Shown here: positions 18,422 to 25,864 of the stretch, piece by piece
Position numbering within the stretch: the stretch's first letter is position 1
How the letters are laid out: each line of letters begins with the position of its first letter
Origin: Acidobacteriota bacterium
Lineage (GTDB): Bacteria; Acidobacteriota; Vicinamibacteria; Vicinamibacterales; UBA2999
Reading direction: 5' to 3'
DNA length: 32,259 nucleotides
NCBI GenBank assembly: GCA_020851325.1
Contig: JADZCY010000064.1
Coordinates: forward strand, 1-32,259
The notes under the pieces: model-generated
Database searches by the model: none
What the model was told of the DNA's origin: nothing
Seen by the model: the letters and a program-made list of their open reading frames with translations, nothing else
Made by a program: the position numbers and the translations under genes

Positions 18422-20350
18422 TCAGCGACGTCCTTGTGTGGGTGTTGCCGCAATCCTGAGCGGCGCTGTCGTGCGACCGGAAGGCCGCTGCACCGACAGG
18501 TAGAGCGTGCCGTCGTTCAGCAGCGGCCGCTGATATGGCGGCAGAGTGATGGTACCCGCGGACTTGGGGGCCGCCGGGTTGATCAGGCGATGCAGCACCG
18601 GGCCGTCGATGCCGGGTTCGGCGCGATGGATGGATGCGGCGATGGCATCGGCCGGTAGTTCGAAGGCGAGGCGTCCCGACACCGGATCGAACTCGAAGCG
18701 CGCCGTGGCCGCGCCGCGCGCATCAGCAGCAGCGGGGCGAAGCGCGACGGTGAAGGTGACCGGCGGCGGGACCGCGCCGTTGACGAGCGCCGGGGTTGTC
18801 GGCGCGGGACGACGAGGACGCACGGCCTGTTCATACGCGTAGGCGAGCGACACGAGGCGGGCGTCGCTCCACGCCGGACCAAGGATCTCGAGGCCGATCG
18901 GCACGCCGTCGGTGGTGAAACCGGCGGGCATCGCCATCGCCGGAAAACCCGTGGTCGCGCTCAACTGGCACGTCGTGCCGCGCTGCGGCTCCTCCACCAC
19001 GACCGGGCGCCGGCGCAGCGTCGGATAGATCAGGCCTTCCACACGGTGCTCGTCCATCGCGGCGCGAACCAGCGCTGTCGCGGATGCACGCCGGACTTCC
19101 ACCTTGCGGATCTCCTCCGCCTCGGGCACGGCGGCGTTGCGCGCCTTGAAGGTCGCCTCGAGCGCCGCGTGATACGCGCCACGATCGAGAATCTCCTGAA
19201 GCGTCCGCACCGGTGCGTTGGGAAAGTTGGCCAGATAGTTCGCGAGGTCGGTCTTGAACTCGAGGGTGATGAGGCTCGATTGCGCGAGCAGATCATCGAG
19301 CCCCGGAATGGTGATGTTCACCACCTCGGCGCCCTGCGCCTTCATCGTCTCGATGGCGGCGCGGACGATGAGGTTCACTTCTTCGTCCTCGACGGCGGTA
19401 CCGAAGTAGTTGGTAAGGACGCCGAGCCGCGCGCCCTTCAGTGCCGCGCGATCGAGTGACGCGTGAAAGCGGAACGGCGGGTGATCGCCAACCGCTCGCG
19501 TGGACGGATCATCAGGGTCCGCGCCCGTCGTCACGTCGAGCAGCAGGGCGAGGTCGGCGACGCTCCGCGCCAGCGGACCGCCGATGTCCTGCGTGTGCGA
19601 GAGCGGAATGATGCCGGTGCGGCTCGATGAGCCAAGCGTGCCGCGCAGGCCGACCAGGTTGTTGTTGGCGGCGGGAATGCGGATCGATCCGCACGTGTCA
19701 CTCGCCAATCCGCCAACGGCAAAGCCGGCAGCGACGGCCGCCGCGGTTCCACCACTCGACCCACCCGGCGTGCGCGCCGGATCGTACGGATTGCGCGTCT
19801 GCCCGCCCATCGAGCTGATGGTGATGATGCCGGCCGCGAGTTCGTGCAGGTTGGTCTTGCCGAGGATCACCGCGCCGGCCTCGCGCAGGCGCTTCACCAG
19901 AAACGCGTCGCGGCCCGTCCGAAATCCGGCCAGCGCCACCGTCCCGCCCGTGGTCGGCAGGTCGGCGGTTTCGTAGTTGTCCTTCACGACGATCGGAATG
20001 CCGTGCAGCGGCCCGCGCGGACCACGCTCGCGCCGTTCACGATCGAGCGCGTCGGCATCGTCCAGCGCGCGCGGGTTGAGGGTGATGAATGCGTTCAGCG
20101 CCGGGCCGGCAAGGTCGTACGCGGCAATACGTGCGAGATGCGCCGCGGCGATCTCCCGCGCCGTGGCGCGTCCGTCGTCCATCTCGGCCTGCAGCTCCGC
20201 CATCGACTTCTCGTAGACGTCAATCGAGCGCGGCGCCGCCGGAGCGGCGCGCTGAGCGTGGAGAGGCAGGGCGATGACAAGCGCAAGCGCGGCCGCGAGC
20301 GTGGCCGCGCCAATCATTCGGAGACGGACGTCAGCCGCTCTGCGCGACAT
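18422..20350 (-). CDS. Secreted amidase-signature hydrolase with C-terminal CHRD domain
   Basis: A 642-residue protein with an N-terminal signal sequence (GAATLAAALALVIALPLHAQ). The amidase-signature domain (about 45-510) has the catalytic triad in place: Lys123 in PIVVKDN, Ser198 in GGSSGG and nucleophile Ser222 in SDTCGSIRIPA, where Cys220 replaces a normally conserved Gly. The last ~110 residues (FTVALRP...ATARFEFDPVSGRLAFELP...SIHRAEPGIDGPVLHRL...GTLYLSVQRP) match the CHRD fold seen in chordin and many bacterial secreted proteins. The amidase would hydrolyse an amide outside the cytoplasm; the substrate is unknown. The ATG at 20350 overlaps the response regulator 3' end by 20 bp; a second ATG at 20317 would avoid the overlap and still give a signal peptide. 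Confidence 0.87.
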   Translation of the reverse strand: MSRRAADVRLRMIGAATLAAALALVIALPLHAQRAAPAAPRSIDVYEKSMAELQAEMDDGRATAREIAAAHLARIAAYDLAGPALNAFITLNPRALDDADALDRERRERGPRGPLHGIPIVVKDNYETADLPTTGGTVALAGFRTGRDAFLVKRLREAGAVILGKTNLHELAAGIITISSMGGQTRNPYDPARTPGGSSGGTAAAVAAGFAVGGLASDTCGSIRIPAANNNLVGLRGTLGSSSRTGIIPLSHTQDIGGPLARSVADLALLLDVTTGADPDDPSTRAVGDHPPFRFHASLDRAALKGARLGVLTNYFGTAVEDEEVNLIVRAAIETMKAQGAEVVNITIPGLDDLLAQSSLITLEFKTDLANYLANFPNAPVRTLQEILDRGAYHAALEATFKARNAAVPEAEEIRKVEVRRASATALVRAAMDEHRVEGLIYPTLRRRPVVVEEPQRGTTCQLSATTGFPAMAMPAGFTTDGVPIGLEILGPAWSDARLVSLAYAYEQAVRPRRPAPTTPALVNGAVPPPVTFTVALRPAAADARGAATARFEFDPVSGRLAFELPADAIAASIHRAEPGIDGPVLHRLINPAAPKSAGTITLPPYQRPLLNDGTLYLSVQRPSGRTTAPLRIAATPTQGRR

Positions 20351-21731
20351 GCCCCTCGCCCTTCATGCGATTCAGCTTGTTGTGCAGCGTCTTGAGGCTG
20401 ATGCCGAGCATCTCGGCGGCGCGCGTCTTGTTGCCGTTGGCGGCGTCGAGCGTGGCGACGATCAGCTTCTGCTCGGCCTCGTCCACCGTCATGCCGGGAA
20501 CGAGCGTGACGCCAGAGGCGGGCGCCGGCGCGGCGGCGCGCACGGCCCCGAGCGGCGGCAGGTGCTGTGGTTCGATGAACTCGCCACGGGCCAGAATGGT
20601 CGCCCGTTCGATGACGTTGCGCAGTTCACGCACGTTGCCCGGCCAGTCGTAGTCGTTCAGCAGGCGCATCGCCTCGGGCGTCAGCGCCCGCACGGAGCGG
20701 TGATCGCGGATGTTGAATTCCTCGATGAACGACTGGATGAGCAGCGACAGGTCCTGCTTGCGATCGCGGAGCGGCGGCAGCTCGATCGAGAAGACGTTGA
20801 GGCGGTAATAGAGGTCTTCGCGCAGCCGCCCGTCGCGCAGCGCCAGCTGCGGGTTGACGTTGGTAGCGGCGACGACGCGGACGTCGACGTCCTGCTCGAC
20901 GCGTCCACCGAGACGGCGGAACTTGCGCTCCTGCAGCACGCGCAGCAGCTTCACCTGCGTGCCCGGCGCCATCTCGGCGATCTCGTCGAGGAACAGCGTG
21001 CCGCGATCGGCGAGTTCGAAGCAGCCGGCGCGGCGATCCATGGCGCCCGTGAAGGCGCCTTTCTCGTGGCCGAAGATCTCGCTTTCGAGCAGCGTTTCGG
21101 GAATGGCGGCGCAGTTGAGGCCGACAAACGGCGCGTCCACGCGTGGGCTGAGCTGGTGCAGTGTCTGCGCCACCAGTTCCTTGCCGGTGCCGGATTCGCC
21201 GAGGATCAGGATCGACGCCGGCGTCGGCGCCGCCTGCTCGATGACGCGGTAGATGGCCCGCATGGCCGGGCTGTTGCCGATGATGCGGCCGAAGTGGCCG
21301 CGATCCGACAACTGCCGCCGCAGCGCCTGACTGCCGCGCTTCTCCTGGTTGAGCTCGGCCAGCCGATCCAGCAGCAGCCGCAGCTTGATCGGATCCACCG
21401 GCTTGCTGAGGTAATCCTCGGCGCCGGCCTTCACCGCCTCGACGGCCGTATCGACCGACCCTTGCGCGGTGAGCAGGATCATCTTCATCGAGTCCATCTC
21501 GTCGCGGATGGCTCGCAGCAGCTCCAGACCGGTCATGCGCGGCATGAACAGGTCCGACACGATGATGGTCGGGCGGAACTCGGTGATGCGCTCCAGCGCT
21601 TCGACGCCGTCGCCGGCCTCGTCGGCGGCGTAGCCCCACGAACGGACGAGTTCGGCCAGACCGCTCCGGGTGTGCTCTTCGTCTTCGACAATCAGCACGC
21701 GTTCGGCGTGCGTCCGGGTAGCCTGGCTCAC
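20331..21731 (-). CDS. NtrC-family sigma54-dependent response regulator
   Basis: A 466-residue three-domain regulator. The receiver has phosphoacceptor Asp60 in VSDLFMP, the acidic pair in VEDEE, and Lys110. The AAA+ domain has Walker A GESGTGKE (178-185), an intact GAFTGA loop (225-230) for contact with sigma54, and Walker B GTLFLDEI (244-251). A Fis-type helix-turn-helix lies at the C-terminus (NGNKTRAAEMLGISLKTLHNKL). It should activate sigma54 promoters when phosphorylated, probably by the kinase at 16878. The GTG start at 21731 is 26 bp from the divergent CPBP gene start. Targets are unknown; I could not identify a convincing -24/-12 promoter in the window. Confidence 0.95.
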   Translation of the reverse strand: MSQATRTHAERVLIVEDEEHTRSGLAELVRSWGYAADEAGDGVEALERITEFRPTIIVSDLFMPRMTGLELLRAIRDEMDSMKMILLTAQGSVDTAVEAVKAGAEDYLSKPVDPIKLRLLLDRLAELNQEKRGSQALRRQLSDRGHFGRIIGNSPAMRAIYRVIEQAAPTPASILILGESGTGKELVAQTLHQLSPRVDAPFVGLNCAAIPETLLESEIFGHEKGAFTGAMDRRAGCFELADRGTLFLDEIAEMAPGTQVKLLRVLQERKFRRLGGRVEQDVDVRVVAATNVNPQLALRDGRLREDLYYRLNVFSIELPPLRDRKQDLSLLIQSFIEEFNIRDHRSVRALTPEAMRLLNDYDWPGNVRELRNVIERATILARGEFIEPQHLPPLGAVRAAAPAPASGVTLVPGMTVDEAEQKLIVATLDAANGNKTRAAEMLGISLKTLHNKLNRMKGEGHVAQSG

Positions 21732-21757
21732 CCTTCGAGTGTACCATCGCCACAGCG

Positions 21758-22471
21758 ATGATCGCCCGCCGACAGTGGGAGTCCGCGGCCGAGGTCTTCC
21801 TCTGTTCCGGCTACCCGACGCAGCTCACCCTGAGCCTGGTGCTGGCCGCGTTCATCGCCCCGCAGGACGGCAACGGCTCCATCTCGCTGCTCTACCTCGC
21901 CCTGGTCTCCGCGCTCGATACGGTCGCGCTGCTGGCGCTGATCGTGTGGCTGATCCGCCGGCGTGGCGAAACGCTGCGCGGCGTGCTGTTCGGCCATCAG
22001 CCGCTCACCAGAGGCATCGGCGTCGGCCTTGCCATCGCGCCGCTGCTGGTGGTGGGCGTGTCGGCCCTGATGTGGACGCTGCGCGGGCTGTGGCCGGGGC
22101 TGCAGACGGTGCCCGACAATCCGCTGGAAGGCCTCGCCGGGTCCACCACCGGCGCCGTGGTGATGCTGGTCGTGTCGCTGATCGCCGGCGGCGTACGCGA
22201 GGAAGTGCAGCGCGGGTTCCTGCTCCACCGCTTTCGTCATGACCTCGGCGGTCCGGTCGTCGGGCTGCTGCTCACGAGCCTGTCGTTCGGCCTCGGACAC
22301 GTGATCCAGGGTCAGGACGCCATGATCACCACCGCCGTCCTCGGCGCACTCTGGGGAATCATCTTCCTGCGCCGCCGGTCGATCACGCCCACGATCGTCA
22401 GCCACGCCGTGTTCAACGGCACGCAGGTGTTGGCGGCGTTCCTGCAGCGCGCCTACGGCATCAGCGGATGA
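21758..22471 (+). CDS. CPBP-family intramembrane metalloprotease
   Basis: A 237-residue polytopic membrane protein with about six to seven hydrophobic segments. The CPBP (Abi/Rce1-like) motifs are present: Glu148-Glu149-x-x-Arg152 in GVREEVQRG, His181 in FGLGHVIQG, and His216/Asn220 in SHAVFNGTQ. These residues form the metal site of a glutamate-type intramembrane protease. Bacterial members serve in peptide maturation, bacteriocin self-immunity or unknown roles. It is divergent from the response regulator by 26 bp and overlaps the SurA-N-like gene tail-to-tail by 11 bp. Confidence 0.88.
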   Translation: MIARRQWESAAEVFLCSGYPTQLTLSLVLAAFIAPQDGNGSISLLYLALVSALDTVALLALIVWLIRRRGETLRGVLFGHQPLTRGIGVGLAIAPLLVVGVSALMWTLRGLWPGLQTVPDNPLEGLAGSTTGAVVMLVVSLIAGGVREEVQRGFLLHRFRHDLGGPVVGLLLTSLSFGLGHVIQGQDAMITTAVLGALWGIIFLRRRSITPTIVSHAVFNGTQVLAAFLQRAYGISG

Positions 22472-22943
22472 TGAGCGTCACCGGCGTGCGGCGTCGCAGG
22501 TCGCTCACCCAGTCGGCGATGAGGTCGTTGCGCCGGTCGTCGGCGACGAAGCGCTGCGCCAGATACGCCGCCAGGCGAAGGTCGTCGCGCACCCAGGCGC
22601 GCAGGCGCTCCGACGTGAAGCCGCCGGCGGCAAGCGTCGCCGCCAGCGCGTCGGCTCCGCCGGCGCGTGCTTCCGCCGCCGCCAGACGCGCCGCCACCTC
22701 CGCCTCGGCGGGATCCGGCGGTGCATAGCGTTCCGCTTCGCGCAGCATCAGTTCGCGATCGACGAGCCGTTCGACGAGTGCACGATTGACGTCGGTGCCG
22801 TCCACCAGTCCCAGCGTCAGCACCGTCCGCGCGTCCGACTGCGTGATTGTCCGCCCGCCGACGATGGCGAGTGTGCGATCCAGCAACTGCGGCGGCGCCT
22901 GGGCGACGAGCGCGGCGAGCACCATGACCGGGAGCAGCATCAT
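22461..22943 (-). CDS. SurA-N-like periplasmic chaperone protein without PPIase domain
   Basis: A 160-residue protein with a short signal peptide (MMLLPVMVLAALVAQ) followed by a SurA_N-like fold: LDRTLAIVGGRTITQSD matches the opening strand and helix of SurA/PpiD chaperones (VNGEVIT-SD). Helices then contain ALVERLVDRELMLREAERY and LRAWVRDDLRLAAYLAQRF, and WVSDLRRRTPVTLII closes the domain. The parvulin PPIase domain is absent, so chaperone-only function is expected. Its ATG overlaps the stop of the Omp85 gene as TGATG, supporting a joint role in outer-membrane protein handling. Confidence 0.78.
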   Translation of the reverse strand: MMLLPVMVLAALVAQAPPQLLDRTLAIVGGRTITQSDARTVLTLGLVDGTDVNRALVERLVDRELMLREAERYAPPDPAEAEVAARLAAAEARAGGADALAATLAAGGFTSERLRAWVRDDLRLAAYLAQRFVADDRRNDLIADWVSDLRRRTPVTLIIR

Positions 22944-25864
22944 CAGAAGGCCTGGCCCAGGGAAATGTGCAGCACGGATCCGCGCTCGCGGCTGCCGCTG
23001 GCCAGCACGCGCGGGTTGATCTTGAAGCCGAGGTCGACGCGCAGCGGCCCGATCGGCGATCGATAGCGCAGGCCGAAGCCGGTGGCGGTACGCAGATCGC
23101 CCAGCGTGATGTCGCCGGCGCGGCGGAAGATGTTGCCGGCATCGACGAAGCCGACGAGGCCGAGGCCCTTCCAGTACGGCGATCGCAGTTCCGCGTTCAA
23201 CACGAGCAGGCCGTTGCCGCCTTGCGGAAAGCCGGACTGGTCCAGCGTGTCGTTGGTACCCAGACGATCGATCGCGAAGCCGCGCACCGTGGTGTCACCG
23301 CCGGCGAAGAAACGCTCGCTGGCCGGCAGGTCCTCGACGATGTCGACGATCGGTTGGCCATCGGCGTCCGGCACCGGCTGGCCGTCGGCGTCCAGACGCG
23401 GCACTTCGCGCGGGAAGCCGTCGGCAAACCCGGTGCGGACACCGGCCGCGAGCACGAACCCGTGGCCCGGCAGACGGCGATAGCCGAACGCCTGCAGAAA
23501 CAGCTTCGAGAACCCGACCTGCGATCCGTACGCGCGCGCCGCCACCGAGGCGTCGGCGCCCAGCACGGTCCCGCGTTGCGGCTCCAGCACATCGTCACGC
23601 GAATCGCGCAGCACGGCGCCGCTGAAGGTGGACAGGCGAACCTGCGGGAAGAGCCGGTCGATCAGCAGCCGATCCTCGGGGTCGATCTGCTGGCGCGTCA
23701 GTCGCGTGGTGTCCGCCGTATAGCGGCCGGTGATGGTGAAGCCCTGCCCGAAACGGCGCGCGTAGTCGGCGCGCACGCCGCGGCGCCTGAAGGTGAAGCT
23801 CGTGCGCGGTCCCTGCTCCAGGAACGCCGTGATCTGCGCGTCGCCCTGCGTGCCGAACGCGCGCGGTTCGCGGAAGGTGCCGGTGACGCGATAGTCGTTG
23901 AAGCCGTAGCCGCCTTCCTGCCCGGCATCGATGTCGTCGACGCCGGGATCGAGCGGCCGCAGCGACACGCGCGAGAAGAAGTTGATCGTGCGGTTCTTGC
24001 CCCACAGGTTGCGCCGGCTGATGTCGAAGAAGCCGCGCGGCGCCACCTCGAGCCGTTCGTCGGTGCTGCCGGTGGTCTGTCGAAGACGGCGCCCGACCTC
24101 GAGACCGCCGCCGTAGGTGATGGCCGTGGACGGCGATTCCTCGACGGTGACCAGCACGTCGCGCTCGGCCGATCCGGTTCGCGGCAGATCGATAATGCGA
24201 ACGCGGCGGAACAATCCGAGTTGACTGAGCCGCCGCTGGCTCTCGGCCATGGCGTCGGCGCCCAGCGGATCACCGGGCCCGATGCGCAGTTCGCGCGCGA
24301 TGATGTCGGTGGACGTGCGCGCGTTGCCGGTGATCAACACGCGGTCGACCCGCGACTGCTCGCCTTCACGAACGGTCCACGTCACTCGCGCCCGGGATCG
24401 ATCGTCGGCCAGCGTCACTTCGGGCACCACCAGCGCCGTCAGGTAGCCGCGATTGCGATACAGCGTCTCGAGCTGGTCGCGATCCGCCGCCAGCAGCGGG
24501 CGGTAGAACGGTCGGCCGGCGCTGAGACTCACGACACCGCGAATCTCGCTCTCGGGCAACGCCGCCGCGCCCTCGAAGATCACTTCCGACACCACCGTCG
24601 CCGGGCCTTCGACGATGTCGAAGCGCGTGTCGACGGGACGAAAGACAGCGTCGCCGCCGCCGGCCTCGGGCAGCACCTCGATGGCCGGCGTCACGCGTAC
24701 CTGCTCGTGGCCGCGTACGCGATACAGCTCTTCGATGGCTGCCGCGATGGCGCCGACGCGCGCGTCGACGAACGCATCGCCGCGCGTCAGCTTCAGCAGC
24801 GGCTCGATGTCGCCGGTGCCAATCGCCGCGTTGCCGCTGACGCTCACGGCGTTGACGCGGTGCAGCGGACCGCGCTGCACCGTGAAGGTCAGCACCAGTT
24901 CGCCACCCTGCTCGGCGCGGCTGTAGGGCGCCTGCGCCGTGCGGTAACCGCGCTCGCGCAGGAACGCTTCGATGTTGCGGCTCGCATCCTCGAGCAGATC
25001 TTCGTCGACCGATCGCTCGTCGCGTACGGTCACCAGCGAGTCGAGGCGGGCCTCGGGCACGGCGTCGCCGGCATACACCAGCCGCACGTGCGGCCCCGGT
25101 GCCACCGTCACCTCGACGTTGGCCACGTGCGCCTCGTCGTCGAACGTCGTCGTCTCGCGGACGGTGGCGGCGTAGTAGCCGTCCTCGCGCAGCCGGCCTT
25201 CGTACTCGAGCAGCCGATTCAGCAGATCCGGGCGACCGTACGGACGGCCGGTCTGCAGCCGCAGCCGGCTGGCGATCCGCGCCGGCGACTCGGTGGCCTC
25301 GCCGACGATCGACACGGCGCCGACGTTCGTGCGCGCGCCGGCCTGCACGTCGAGCGTCACCTCGGCGGTACCTGATTCGGACCCCGGCGCCAGCAGCGGC
25401 GCCACGGTCGCGCCGCGGTAGCCGCGATCACGGTAGAACGCCTGGACCGCGGCCGCCAGTTCCGGCGCGCGCGTCGCCGGCCACTCGCCGCCGAAGCGCT
25501 CCTCGACGACGCCGCGCGAGGCGGCGGAGGAGAGATCGCCGCCGCCGCGGATGGTGACGCGCGTGATCATCTCGATGGGCCGCAGCAACCAGTACACGAC
25601 CACGCCGACCTCGCCCGACGGCCACGTCATCACGCGCACGTCGTCGTAGCGGCCGAGACCGACGAAATGATCGATGGTGTCGCGCACGTCGGCCATCGTG
25701 AGCGGTTCGCCGACGCGGGTTTCGACCAGCGCGACGACGCTGTCGGGCACCGGTGCGCCGTCGGTGGTCTCGACGCGGACGTCGGCCACGATCTGTCCGG
25801 CCGGCTGCGCCACGGCTGGCATTGGCAGCCACGTCAGGAGCAGCAGCAACACCACGCGCCGCAT
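22943..25864 (-). CDS. Omp85-family outer-membrane assembly protein with seven POTRA repeats (TamA/BamA-like)
   Basis: A 973-residue protein with a signal peptide (about 1-19), then seven POTRA-like units by eye (about 24-97, 98-176, 177-257, 258-332, 333-420, 421-501, 502-577). Each runs from a beta strand through helices to a closing VQAG/VAPG/VQRG/VEG/VREG-type strand. Residues from ~580 form a 16-strand-type Omp85 barrel, with the L6 motif VRGF (860-863), GLRYRSPIGPLRVDLG (931-946) and a C-terminal Phe. BamA usually has five POTRAs and TamA three. Coupling by an ATG/TGA overlap to the TamB-like gene upstream favours a Tam-type inner-to-outer membrane role, but a BamA paralogue is possible. 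A tandem DADGQP duplication (825-838) sits in a predicted surface loop. Confidence 0.9.
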   Translation of the reverse strand: MRRVVLLLLLTWLPMPAVAQPAGQIVADVRVETTDGAPVPDSVVALVETRVGEPLTMADVRDTIDHFVGLGRYDDVRVMTWPSGEVGVVVYWLLRPIEMITRVTIRGGGDLSSAASRGVVEERFGGEWPATRAPELAAAVQAFYRDRGYRGATVAPLLAPGSESGTAEVTLDVQAGARTNVGAVSIVGEATESPARIASRLRLQTGRPYGRPDLLNRLLEYEGRLREDGYYAATVRETTTFDDEAHVANVEVTVAPGPHVRLVYAGDAVPEARLDSLVTVRDERSVDEDLLEDASRNIEAFLRERGYRTAQAPYSRAEQGGELVLTFTVQRGPLHRVNAVSVSGNAAIGTGDIEPLLKLTRGDAFVDARVGAIAAAIEELYRVRGHEQVRVTPAIEVLPEAGGGDAVFRPVDTRFDIVEGPATVVSEVIFEGAAALPESEIRGVVSLSAGRPFYRPLLAADRDQLETLYRNRGYLTALVVPEVTLADDRSRARVTWTVREGEQSRVDRVLITGNARTSTDIIARELRIGPGDPLGADAMAESQRRLSQLGLFRRVRIIDLPRTGSAERDVLVTVEESPSTAITYGGGLEVGRRLRQTTGSTDERLEVAPRGFFDISRRNLWGKNRTINFFSRVSLRPLDPGVDDIDAGQEGGYGFNDYRVTGTFREPRAFGTQGDAQITAFLEQGPRTSFTFRRRGVRADYARRFGQGFTITGRYTADTTRLTRQQIDPEDRLLIDRLFPQVRLSTFSGAVLRDSRDDVLEPQRGTVLGADASVAARAYGSQVGFSKLFLQAFGYRRLPGHGFVLAAGVRTGFADGFPREVPRLDADGQPVPDADGQPIVDIVEDLPASERFFAGGDTTVRGFAIDRLGTNDTLDQSGFPQGGNGLLVLNAELRSPYWKGLGLVGFVDAGNIFRRAGDITLGDLRTATGFGLRYRSPIGPLRVDLGFKINPRVLASGSRERGSVLHISLGQAF

